Origin: CALOFP01 sp942492635
Lineage (GTDB): Bacteria > UBP6 > UBA1177 > CALOFP01
Length of the DNA stretch: 64,000 nucleotides
Assembly (NCBI GenBank): GCA_942492635.1
Contig: CALOFP010000001.1
Span: forward strand, 868,001-932,000
Direction: 5' to 3'
In this document: piece after piece, positions 33,282 through 41,322 of the stretch
Position numbering within the stretch: the stretch's first letter is position 1
How the letters are laid out: the number at the start of each line of letters is the position of its first letter
Position numbers and translations under genes: made by a program
The notes under the pieces: generated by a model
What the model was told of the DNA's origin: nothing
What the model saw: the letters and a program-made list of their open reading frames with translations, nothing else
The model's database searches: none

Positions 33282-35777
33282 ATGGGTTTTAACCCGGAAG
33301 AGTTCTTTCTTCCAGAGGCCGTCTCTCTTCTCTCTCACCTTATTCAACAAAATGAAGGAAACGAGATACTTGCCATCGGCAGGACTACGGAGGGCGGCCT
33401 CGTCTTCGATGTAAAACTCGCCGCAATGGGAAACAGCTACTCTGTTCCCGGCGTTGTAAAGGCGGCATCTCCCGGAGATGTACTGATTCACAACCACCCT
33501 ACCGGAAATATTCGTCCTTCCGACGCAGACATATCTCTATCATCCTATGCAGCAGAAAAAGGAATCGGTTCATACATTGTGGACAACACCGTCTCAAGGG
33601 TATTTCCCATAGTCAAGTGGTTGCCTCCGGAAAAGGGAGAGGCTGTTCCCGTTGAGATGGACGAAATCGGTGAAATTCTTCGTGAAGGAGGTATTCTTCA
33701 ACAGAGTTATCCCGCCTACGAACACCGAGACCCCCAAAGATCCATGGCCGAGGCTGTTACAGATGCGATAAACCGCAGTTCTCTTGTGGCTGTGGAAGCG
33801 GGAACCGGAACAGGCAAAAGCTTTGCGTACCTCATTCCGGCACTTCTTTTCGTCAGAAACAATCCTGAAAAGAAGGTTGTCGTAAGCACCTCCACAATAG
33901 CTCTCGAGGAGCAGCTTATCGAAAAGGACATCCCCTTTCTGAAAGAGCATCTCGACATTCCGGAAATCCGGGCGGTACTTCTGAAGGGCCGGGGCAACTA
34001 CATCTGCCTTCGTCGTTACGATCTTTTCAGAAGAAACAACATGCAGACAGCAATTGTGGAAAAGGTGGACCATTCCGAAACCATCGAAGAGATCGATCAG
34101 TGGATTAATCTTCCTCACGACGGAAGCCGAAGCTCCATGAACACGGCTCTAGGGGGAGAGGTATGGGCGGAGATCAACTGCGACGAACACAGCTGCGAAA
34201 GGGCACGCTGCCGCCGCTACGAAAACTGTTTTTTCTACCGTTCCAGAAGACGGGCAAATTCGGCTCACGTTATTCTCATAAACCACCACCTTCTCATGGC
34301 GGACGTATCCCTCAAGGAGGAGGACGACAAATCCGGAATCCTTCCCGCCTTCCAGATGCTAGTGGTGGATGAGGCCCACAACCTCTTCAAATCGGCGATC
34401 AGTTTTCTCGGTGAAACGGTTTCGACATACGCCATCTCTTTCATCCTGAAAAGGCTTTTCAACCACGAAAAATCCAAAGGAATCCTCATCCGTCTTCTGG
34501 ATCTTCTCCGGGATAAGAAGATCATAGAACAGCTCGAAAACCAGATGAGATCCATTGCCGCATTCATTCCCCTCTATCAGCATTCGATACTTACCGAACT
34601 GAAAGAACTTCTTGAGGAGGAGAAGGAGTCTACGCTCCAGCTGGATCCCTTTGAAAAGAGACAGAGAATTTTTAACGTATTCGAACGAGTGACAAGATTT
34701 CTGGATGAACTCTCTTCAGCCCTCTCTCCTGTGAGTAAAAAAATCAAGGATCTTATCCAGGATGATCCGATGCTTCGAACAAAAGAGGACGAGCTTTTTA
34801 ACTCGTATCTTGTAGATCTCAACGGAATGCTCTCAAGACTCCACTCCATAAACGATTTTCTCAACCGTTTTTTCGGTGAAAAGAGCTCCGAAAACTCCGT
34901 TTTCTGGGGTGAAAGGGGAAGACGGGGAATTTTCAAATTCACCATCACCCCCCTCCAAATCCAGCAGATACTGGCCAGGAACATATATGACAAGGTGGAA
35001 TCAATAGTTTTCTCCTCAGCGACCCTCTCGACGGGAAAAGGCGACGACGGATTCTCCTTCTTTCTTGGAGAATCCGGGCTAAATCTTACAACGCGGGATA
35101 TAAAGCTGTTGCAGCTTCCCGGATGCTTCGACTACAAAAGCAATCTCAGAATTTTCATACCCGCAGATATTCCGGATCCCAACAGTCCGCACTTCGAAAC
35201 AGAAACCCTCGATCTGAGCAAGAAACTGATATCGGCATCGGACGGAGGGGCCCTTCTTCTGTTCACATCCATTCGGCACAGGGAAAAAGCAAGAGAAAGT
35301 TTCACAGGTTTCTCCAGACCCGTTTTCTGCCAGGGAGAAAGACCTGCACAGGCGCTGATTAAAATGTTCAGGGACGATCACCAAAGCTCTCTTCTCGCGA
35401 CAGATCTGTTCTGGGAGGGAATTGACCTCAAGGGCGATACCCTCAGGAATCTCATTCTATTCAGGCTTCCCTTTCGTTTCCCAAGCCACCCTTTCATCAA
35501 GCGTTACGTCGATCTTCTTGAGAAAAGGACAGGCAAGAGCGGATTCACACTCTTCACACTCCCCAATGCGATTATAAAATTCAAACAGGGAATAGGCAGA
35601 CTGATTCGCACAAAAAGCGACAGAGGAACCATCACTGTTCTCGACAGGCGAGTCATAGGTAAAAGCTACGGACGGGAATTTCTGAAAGCCCTTCCTGAGG
35701 AGAGCTTGCCGAACGTGCGTCCCTCGAAAGCTATCCCCAAGGAAATCGGGGATTTTTTCAACACAAACAGATTATGA
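33282..35777 (+). CDS. DinG-family Fe-S helicase fused to an N-terminal JAMM/RadC-like domain
   Basis: An 831-aa two-part protein. Residues 1-125 carry a JAB/MPN-like core with the metal triad HNHPxxxxxxSxxD (H70, H72, S80, D83) and a candidate Glu (E28). Residues 150-831 are an XPD/DinG superfamily 2 helicase: Walker A GTGTGKS (174-180), the four-Cys Fe-S site (C242, C305, C310, C316; the last three spaced as in E. coli DinG), VDEAH, SATLS and the C-terminal GIGRLIRT. It should unwind DNA 5' to 3' or resolve R-loops and G4. The JAMM domain would cut isopeptides or serve as a binding module. It lies 5 bp after HU; the SD is weak. Confidence 0.88.
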   Translation: MGFNPEEFFLPEAVSLLSHLIQQNEGNEILAIGRTTEGGLVFDVKLAAMGNSYSVPGVVKAASPGDVLIHNHPTGNIRPSDADISLSSYAAEKGIGSYIVDNTVSRVFPIVKWLPPEKGEAVPVEMDEIGEILREGGILQQSYPAYEHRDPQRSMAEAVTDAINRSSLVAVEAGTGTGKSFAYLIPALLFVRNNPEKKVVVSTSTIALEEQLIEKDIPFLKEHLDIPEIRAVLLKGRGNYICLRRYDLFRRNNMQTAIVEKVDHSETIEEIDQWINLPHDGSRSSMNTALGGEVWAEINCDEHSCERARCRRYENCFFYRSRRRANSAHVILINHHLLMADVSLKEEDDKSGILPAFQMLVVDEAHNLFKSAISFLGETVSTYAISFILKRLFNHEKSKGILIRLLDLLRDKKIIEQLENQMRSIAAFIPLYQHSILTELKELLEEEKESTLQLDPFEKRQRIFNVFERVTRFLDELSSALSPVSKKIKDLIQDDPMLRTKEDELFNSYLVDLNGMLSRLHSINDFLNRFFGEKSSENSVFWGERGRRGIFKFTITPLQIQQILARNIYDKVESIVFSSATLSTGKGDDGFSFFLGESGLNLTTRDIKLLQLPGCFDYKSNLRIFIPADIPDPNSPHFETETLDLSKKLISASDGGALLLFTSIRHREKARESFTGFSRPVFCQGERPAQALIKMFRDDHQSSLLATDLFWEGIDLKGDTLRNLILFRLPFRFPSHPFIKRYVDLLEKRTGKSGFTLFTLPNAIIKFKQGIGRLIRTKSDRGTITVLDRRVIGKSYGREFLKALPEESLPNVRPSKAIPKEIGDFFNTNRL

Positions 35778-36052
35778 CAGTGGAAAATTCACACTCGTTC
35801 GATCCAGTCTCTCCAAATCATCTCTGAATCGACATTGGTTCGGCTCCAATCCTCCGTTGGAAATCACCTGAAAAGAGTTTCTTTTCCATAAAAAAATTTG
35901 ATTCGGGAGTTTCCCAAAAAAATATCATTTTAAAACGACCCTTGAAATTCAAAAACCGAAAAAACCCGCCAATTCCCATTTGTTATCAAAGCGTTATACA
36001 AAAATCCACTGAAACAACATGCATTTTCATTTTTCGTATCCGAAGAAAGAGG
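35778..36052. other. Gene-free spacer upstream of slyD
   Basis: AT-rich sequence with no ORF of interest or clear terminator. The slyD promoter begins at its right edge. Confidence 0.4.
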
Positions 36053-36080
36053 TTGCTTTTAAATACCACACATGTATTAT
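36053..36080 (+). promoter_or_regulatory. Promoter of slyD
   Basis: TTGCTT at 36053-36058, a 16-bp spacer and TATTAT at 36075-36080. Confidence 0.55.
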
Positions 36081-36115
36081 GCCCTGTCTATGTTATTTTT
36101 TTTAAGGAGTTTGAA

Positions 36116-36586
36116 ATGACTGTAAAAAACGGCGATACCGTAAAGGTACACTACACAGGTAAATTCGAAAACGGAGATATATTCGATTCATCAGTCGAGA
36201 GAGAGCCTCTCAAGGTTACTATCGGTGAAGGAATGGTAATTCCAGGTTTTGAAAATGCAATCCTCGGAATGGAAATCAACGAAAAGAAGACCGTAACAAT
36301 TTCACCGGAAGAGGGATACGGAGAGCAGTCTGCAGAGAACATGATAGAAATGCCCAAGTCATCCCTTCCCGAAGGAATGGAAGTTGAGATCGGAATGCCT
36401 CTTCACCTCACAAACAACGAGGGACACACCATTCCGGTAATGGTAGCTGAAATTCTTGATGAATCCATCAAGCTTGACGCCAACCACCCTCTCGCAGGAA
36501 AGACTCTCGTTTTCGAGATCGAGCTCATTGAAGAGAACATCGAACCCGACAAACACGAATGTTCCTGCTGCGGCGGATGTCACTAA
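36116..36586 (+). CDS. slyD: SlyD-like FKBP-type peptidyl-prolyl isomerase
   Basis: A 156-aa cytoplasmic prolyl isomerase and chaperone. The FKBP domain (VKVHYTGKFENGDIFDSS, PLKVTIGEGMVIPGFENAILGM) is interrupted by the insert-in-flap chaperone domain (EGYGEQSAENMIEMPKSSLP to LDANHPLAGKTLVFE), as in SlyD. The tail ends HECSCCGGCH, a Cys/His cluster that in SlyD binds nickel and serves hydrogenase maturation. I start it at ATG 36116 behind AAGGAG. The long frame from 35942 runs through the promoter and is not coding upstream of this point. Confidence 0.93.
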   Translation: MTVKNGDTVKVHYTGKFENGDIFDSSVEREPLKVTIGEGMVIPGFENAILGMEINEKKTVTISPEEGYGEQSAENMIEMPKSSLPEGMEVEIGMPLHLTNNEGHTIPVMVAEILDESIKLDANHPLAGKTLVFEIELIEENIEPDKHECSCCGGCH

Positions 36587-36886
36587 CCTACACTTCTTTA
36601 ATACAATCTGATATAATTTCTGTATAGCAAATTTCTTCGTCCGGGGGTGGGAACCACGGAATGAGACCGCAAAAACAGATAAAAACACCAAAAAATTTTA
36701 TTACACACCACATCAAATCTTCCTTCAAAATCAAAGAGTTAGAGACATCTTTTCATTTTCAGCCTTTTGAAACACTCCGTTTTTTCAATCCAGTCAAAGC
36801 TGCAACAACGTTAATTCGGACAAAAATCAACATTCTGATTCTGGTAAAATCACCCAAAGACACTCTCTATTTAAATGGAGATGGCC
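36587..36886 (+). other. Spacer and possible structured leader of the diguanylate cyclase gene
   Basis: A perfect TATAAT (36612-36617) lacks a good -35. About 22 nt on is a GC-rich hairpin (36640-36660: TCCG, GGT, loop GGGA, ACC, CGGA) in otherwise AT-rich sequence. If transcribed, this leaves a leader of about 260 nt before the gene. I could not match it to a known riboswitch. No ORF in it is convincing. Confidence 0.35.
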
Positions 36887-37780
36887 ATGAGCAGCCATAA
36901 AAAGATTCTGCCGAGAGTCCTCTTTATTGATGACGAACAGAACATCCTCTCATCCATTAAACGACAACTGAGAAAACTGTTCGATGTACACACTGCCCTC
37001 AGCGGCAGGGAGGCTTTTCTTCTCATAGGAAGGGGTATAGAATACGCAGTCATCGTCTGCGACATCCGGATGCCGGTAATGGACGGCATAGAATTTTTCG
37101 AACATCTCAAGGAGATCGCCCCCAACACAGCAAGAATAGCCCTCACAGGCAATGCAGATATGGACACGGCGGTGGAGTCCGTCAACCGCGGACATGTTTT
37201 CCGCTTTCTTCTCAAGCCCTGCGCCACATCGGTCATGGCCGCTGCCATCAACGACGGAGTGATTCACTACAGGTATCTAAGAGGTCTGAGGGAAAAGGCA
37301 ATGCGTGACAGTCTTACCGGTTTTTTCAACCACAACACAATATTTGAAAAACTGGACGGAGAAATAGAGAGAGCTCAGCGTTACGCCCATCAACTCTCCA
37401 TCCTTATGCTTGACATAGACTTCTTCAAGGAGGTGAACGACACCTACGGACATCTGGAAGGAGACAGAGTGCTTGTTTCGATAAGCAATCTTCTCAGAAG
37501 AACCGTAAGGAACACCGACATTGTGGGCAGATACGGGGGAGAGGAGTTTCTCATCATATTCCCGGAAACGGACATTCAAACCGCATTCATCACTGCAGAG
37601 CGTATACGCAAGGGAATTGAGCAGCTGGAGTTCGAACGTATTATGCGCAGGATTACCATCAGCGGCGGAGTCAGAGAGTACTGCGGTGAATCAATGGGAG
37701 AGCTCGTGAAAAAAGCAGATGATCTTCTCTATCTTGCAAAAAGAAGCGGAAGAAATCGCATAGAGGGGCTAAAGTGGTAA
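36887..37780 (+). CDS. Response regulator with diguanylate cyclase (REC-GGDEF) output
   Basis: A 297-aa two-domain signalling protein. REC domain, residues 8-128: acidic pair D15/D16, phosphoacceptor D59 (VCDIRMP), conserved T87 and K110. GGDEF domain, 135-297: active GGEEF at 217-221, with the RxxD inhibitory site RNTD at 208-211. It should make c-di-GMP from two GTP when phosphorylated, with product inhibition. No histidine kinase is adjacent. I choose ATG 36887 (MSSHKKIL) because GGAG lies 6 bases upstream; ATG 36875 is possible. Its stop overlaps the GTG start of the M48 protease by seven bases. Confidence 0.92.
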   Translation: MSSHKKILPRVLFIDDEQNILSSIKRQLRKLFDVHTALSGREAFLLIGRGIEYAVIVCDIRMPVMDGIEFFEHLKEIAPNTARIALTGNADMDTAVESVNRGHVFRFLLKPCATSVMAAAINDGVIHYRYLRGLREKAMRDSLTGFFNHNTIFEKLDGEIERAQRYAHQLSILMLDIDFFKEVNDTYGHLEGDRVLVSISNLLRRTVRNTDIVGRYGGEEFLIIFPETDIQTAFITAERIRKGIEQLEFERIMRRITISGGVREYCGESMGELVKKADDLLYLAKRSGRNRIEGLKW

Positions 37781-38619
37781 AAAAGAGTCTTAAAAGAAGA
37801 ATCGTTGACGGCACGGAGGCACTGATCATCGTAACAAGCATGCTCCTGCTATCCGCACTTCTCGGCATGGTGCTCTTCGGATTCGAAGGAATCATTGTCG
37901 TATCAAGTCTCACTCTCTTTCTATTCTCGTCAACACTGCTTATTGATCCCGAATACACAATGCGGATCAGAGGAGGGAGATCGATTCCTCCTGAGGAATC
38001 ACCCCTTCTCCACAGGATTCTCAGAAACGTTTCAGCCGAGGTCGGAATAGATGACGCACCCTCGCTTTTTCTCATCGAGAACCCCGCACCGGCAGCATTT
38101 ACTGCAGGAAAAAAAAGCAGGGCTGTAATAGCCCTTACCGACACAATTATCAGGATCTTGTCACCGGAAGAGATCAAGAGCGTCCTTGCCCACGAAATGA
38201 GTCATATTGCCAATGGGGATCTGTTCGTTCAGTCCCTGGCGGCAACTGTTGCAAGAATCACATCACTCCTTTCTCTTACCGGACAGGTTCTTCTCCTGCT
38301 TTACATACCTCTCTTCCTTGCATCAGAGATGGCAATTCCCATTTTCCCGATCTTGATTCTCGTCTTTGCGCCCCTTCTCTCCTTTCTTCTGCGCATGTCC
38401 CTCTCCAGAGCCAGAGAGTTCGAGGCGGACCAGATGTCGGCAAGTGTAACCGGTTCGGCTGCACCCCTCATTTCGGCACTAAAAAAAATTGAAGCCTACC
38501 AGAGAATGCAGTCGGGACGTCTGCTGTTCAGGTTTCATGAACCACCAATTTTCCACTACATCCGAAGTCATCCATCGACAGAGGAACGGATAAAAAGGCT
38601 CGAAGCTGATGATTTGTAA
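37774..38619 (+). CDS. M48-family membrane metalloprotease (HtpX-like)
   Basis: A 281-aa inner-membrane protease of the HtpX/Ste24 family. Two hydrophobic helices (18-58) precede the zinc site HEMSH (near residue 140) and the third ligand in the AREFEADQMSA segment. Two more helices lie between them (about 155-205). HtpX degrades misfolded membrane proteins. The start is GTG 37774, seven bases inside the end of the cyclase gene and preceded by GAGGGG, so translation of the two is coupled. A strong hairpin terminator follows at 38666-38696. Confidence 0.88.
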   Translation: MVKKSLKRRIVDGTEALIIVTSMLLLSALLGMVLFGFEGIIVVSSLTLFLFSSTLLIDPEYTMRIRGGRSIPPEESPLLHRILRNVSAEVGIDDAPSLFLIENPAPAAFTAGKKSRAVIALTDTIIRILSPEEIKSVLAHEMSHIANGDLFVQSLAATVARITSLLSLTGQVLLLLYIPLFLASEMAIPIFPILILVFAPLLSFLLRMSLSRAREFEADQMSASVTGSAAPLISALKKIEAYQRMQSGRLLFRFHEPPIFHYIRSHPSTEERIKRLEADDL

Positions 38620-38665
38620 ATTGAGGCGGTCCGAGGCGCTCTAACTATTCAAGGCATTGAAACAA

Positions 38666-38696
38666 GAAACCCCCGAAGCAGAACTTCGGGGGTTTC
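38666..38696. terminator. Bidirectional hairpin terminator
   Basis: A perfect 13-bp stem, GAAACCCCCGAAG (38666-38678) with CTTCGGGGGTTTC (38684-38696), and a 5-nt loop CAGAA. It lies between the convergent M48 protease and aldehyde dehydrogenase genes. No long T-run on either side, but the stem is very stable. Confidence 0.85.
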
Positions 38697-38753
38697 AACC
38701 TGTAAAAAATTGAATTTATCCCTTGGAAATTATCCGTCAGGATGTCGGTTATG

Positions 38754-40286
38754 TCAGATCTCGAACTTTATTCCCTGGGCCAAGGGAAGTTCTCTTCCCC
38801 AGTTAAGGGTGTTTGTCTGGCGTCTCATGTAGGCCTTCCACGCATCGCTTCCCGATTCACGGCCACCGCCGGTCTCTTTTTCGCCACCAAAAGCTCCGCC
38901 GATCTCGGCTCCTGAGGTTCCGATGTTTACGTTGGCGATACCGCAGTCTGAACCCCTGTGGGAGAGGAAAAGATTTTCGTAGTGGAGATTTTTAGTGAAT
39001 ATGGCTGAACTTAGTCCCTGGGGAACGTCGTTGTGAAGTTCTATCGCATGTTCTATATCATCGTACTCAATAATGTAGAGAAGCGGAGCAAATGTTTCGT
39101 CCTGAACAATCTGGTAGTGGTTTTCAACTTCCATGATGGCCGGTTCTACATAGAAGCCTCCCTCCAGACCTTCAACGGTGCGACGCTTACCGCCGCAAAG
39201 GAGCTTGCCTCCCTCCTCTTTCGCCTTACTTATGGCGTTCATCAAGTCGTCGATTGCACCCTCGTCAATTACCGGCCCCATAAGGATTCCCTCTTCCAGG
39301 GGATTTCCGATCGGAACCTGTCTGTATGCATTTACGAGGCTGTTCACGAATTTTTCCTTGATCGACTTGTGAATTATGATTCTTCTTGTGGATGTACATC
39401 GCTGGCCCGATGTTCCGACGGCACCGAAGAGTGTGGCTCTGAGCGCCATATCGATATCGGCATCTTCACAGACGATTATGGCGTTGTTTCCACCTAGTTC
39501 GAGGATGCATCTTCCGAGGCGTTCACCGACCGTCTTTCCGATTCTTTTACCCATGCGTGTGGATCCGGTGGCACTGATAAGAGGAATTCTCTTGTCGTTG
39601 ACCATAGCTTCACCAACCTCTCTGCCGCTTCCGATTACGAGGTTAAACACGCCTGGAATGTTGTGTTTGTCGACAATCGGGGCAATTATATTGTGGATGG
39701 CAATTGAAGTGAGCGGAGTCTTCGAGCTGGGCTTGAGCAGGTTGACGTCTCCGCACACGGCAGCAAGAAGGGCATTCCAACTCCATACGGCTACGGGAAA
39801 GTTGAACGCAGTTATGATTCCGCAAATTCCGAAGGGGTGCCACTGCTCCATCATTCGGTGAAGGGGACGTTCACTGTGCATGGAGAGTCCGTACATCATA
39901 CGACTCTGACCTACGGCAAAGTCGGCGATGTCGATCATTTCCTGAATCTCACCTTGCCCTTCAGCCTTTATCTTACCCATTTCGAGGGTAACCAACGCAC
40001 CGAGAGGCTCCTTATATCGACGGAGTGCCTCTCCTATCTCCCTTACAATCTGACCTCTGATCGGACCGGGGACCATGCGCCAGCTTTTAAAAGCCTCCTC
40101 TGCCTGTCCGACTATCTGGTGATACTCTTCTGCAGTCGCCTGGATAACCTTTGCAATGGGTTTACCGTCAATCGGAGAATAACTTACCAGCTCTTTTCCG
40201 GTTGTCTTTATCCATCCGTTGCTCGATCCGTTTGTTGCACCGTAGTTTACTTCTTTAATTCCGAGTTCCTTCAAAAAATCATACAT
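38754..40286 (-). CDS. L-aminoadipate-semialdehyde dehydrogenase (ALDH7/antiquitin type)
   Basis: A 510-aa NAD(P)-dependent aldehyde dehydrogenase. Key features are TAFNFPVAVWSWNAL, the cofactor region SATGSTRMGKRI, the general base in ELGGNNAI and the catalytic Cys in GTSGQRCTSTRR (about residue 305). The ending GGGRESGSDAWKAYMRRQTNTLNW is characteristic of the ALDH7 (antiquitin/AASADH) subgroup. It should oxidise alpha-aminoadipate semialdehyde to alpha-aminoadipate, the step after Lat. It is monocistronic, with its own promoter and a terminator. SD AGGAG before ATG 40286. Confidence 0.88.
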   Translation of the reverse strand: MYDFLKELGIKEVNYGATNGSSNGWIKTTGKELVSYSPIDGKPIAKVIQATAEEYHQIVGQAEEAFKSWRMVPGPIRGQIVREIGEALRRYKEPLGALVTLEMGKIKAEGQGEIQEMIDIADFAVGQSRMMYGLSMHSERPLHRMMEQWHPFGICGIITAFNFPVAVWSWNALLAAVCGDVNLLKPSSKTPLTSIAIHNIIAPIVDKHNIPGVFNLVIGSGREVGEAMVNDKRIPLISATGSTRMGKRIGKTVGERLGRCILELGGNNAIIVCEDADIDMALRATLFGAVGTSGQRCTSTRRIIIHKSIKEKFVNSLVNAYRQVPIGNPLEEGILMGPVIDEGAIDDLMNAISKAKEEGGKLLCGGKRRTVEGLEGGFYVEPAIMEVENHYQIVQDETFAPLLYIIEYDDIEHAIELHNDVPQGLSSAIFTKNLHYENLFLSHRGSDCGIANVNIGTSGAEIGGAFGGEKETGGGRESGSDAWKAYMRRQTNTLNWGRELPLAQGIKFEI

Positions 40287-40337
40287 TGCATTCTCCTAAT
40301 GCTGTCCATCTATGTTTTGATTTCGCTCTTTACGATT

Positions 40338-40366
40338 ATTATTACAATATGAAAAATAAAAATCAA
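40338..40366 (-). promoter_or_regulatory. Promoter of the aminoadipate-semialdehyde dehydrogenase
   Basis: On the minus strand TTGATT (40366-40361), a 17-bp spacer and AATAAT (40343-40338). Confidence 0.6.
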
Positions 40367-40435
40367 CATTATAAATTTATTTATTTTTCTTTTCTGTGAG
40401 ATATCGAACAGGTAGAGGATGGTACGATAAAATTC

Positions 40436-40464
40436 TTGAGAAAGACACCCCTTTTGAGTAAAAT
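40436..40464 (+). promoter_or_regulatory. Promoter of the PpiC-prfB-lgt unit
   Basis: TTGAGA at 40436-40441, a 17-bp spacer and TAAAAT at 40459-40464. The leader to ATG 40486 is about 15 nt and contains the SD. Confidence 0.65.
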
Positions 40465-40485
40465 TTCTGGCCGGAGGAATTTTTG

Positions 40486-41319
40486 ATGAAATCTTTAACA
40501 GCCCTTCTACTCGTAACACTCTTTTTTTCCGCATGTCGACAGGTGGAAAAAAATGAACCGGTTTTCATCCTTAAGGGAGAAAAAGTTACGGTTGATCAGT
40601 TCAAAACTCGCTATACCAAATGGATTCACGAGAAAGGGTACGGAGACAGCAGCGATATGAGGAAGAGGTTTCTCTACAGCTGGGTTACCGACGAGATTAT
40701 GTACAACCGGGGTAAAATGGAGGGAGTGGAGTACCTTCCTGAAATTTCGGAAAAGGTGGAAAAGTACAAAAAAAGCCTCATTATCGAATCAATGAAAAAA
40801 CGTGCGTGGCAAAATATTTACTCTCTCTCCGAGGAGAGGATAAAAAAGTACTACATGGAGAATAAGAACGAATTTGTTCGAGACAAGCTGTTCAGGATCT
40901 ACGCCCTCCGGGTGAAGGATTCCCGTACTGCAGTAAAACTGCAAAGAATGCTGGAAAAGGGAGAGGGGCGAATCGACATGCTCTCAACAAGGTTCTCCGA
41001 CGACAGGCAGCTGGCGAACAACAACGGAGATTGGGGGCTTTTCAGCAGCGACGTAATGGATCCGGCATGGAAAGAGGAGGTACTGAATGCAAGGCTCGGT
41101 GACATCCTCGGACCGTTCAGGGATGCAGAGGGTTACCATACGCTTCTCGAGGTATCTGGATTCGCATATCGCCGCCCCCTCAGCTTCAAGAGAGCCTACC
41201 ACCTCATTGTCCAAAAGTTGATACAACAGAAGGGTGAGGAACGCTGGAACAAATACACCACTAACCTTATTCACCATTTCGGAGCTATGATTAATATTGA
41301 GAAACTTAACTGGGAGTAG
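40486..41319 (+). CDS. PpiC/SurA-like peptidyl-prolyl isomerase lipoprotein
   Basis: A 277-aa lipoprotein (lipobox SAC near residue 17). An N-terminal helical chaperone region (30-115) leads to a parvulin domain (FRIYALRVKDSRTAVKLQRML, LSTRFSDDRQLANNNGDWGLFSSD, GDILGPFRDAEGYHTLLEV). A C-terminal helix follows. The order resembles SurA/PrsA foldases that help exported proteins, anchored here by lipid. The start is ATG 40486 with GGAGG eight bases upstream. The prfB gene begins 3 bp after its stop. Confidence 0.85.
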   Translation: MKSLTALLLVTLFFSACRQVEKNEPVFILKGEKVTVDQFKTRYTKWIHEKGYGDSSDMRKRFLYSWVTDEIMYNRGKMEGVEYLPEISEKVEKYKKSLIIESMKKRAWQNIYSLSEERIKKYYMENKNEFVRDKLFRIYALRVKDSRTAVKLQRMLEKGEGRIDMLSTRFSDDRQLANNNGDWGLFSSDVMDPAWKEEVLNARLGDILGPFRDAEGYHTLLEVSGFAYRRPLSFKRAYHLIVQKLIQQKGEERWNKYTTNLIHHFGAMINIEKLNWE

Positions 41320-41322
41320 CAT

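Noticed and set aside
36640..36660. c-di-GMP (GEMM) or other known riboswitch in the cyclase leader
   Set aside because: There is a hairpin, but none of the known conserved loop sequences can be seen. Reported only as a possible structured leader.
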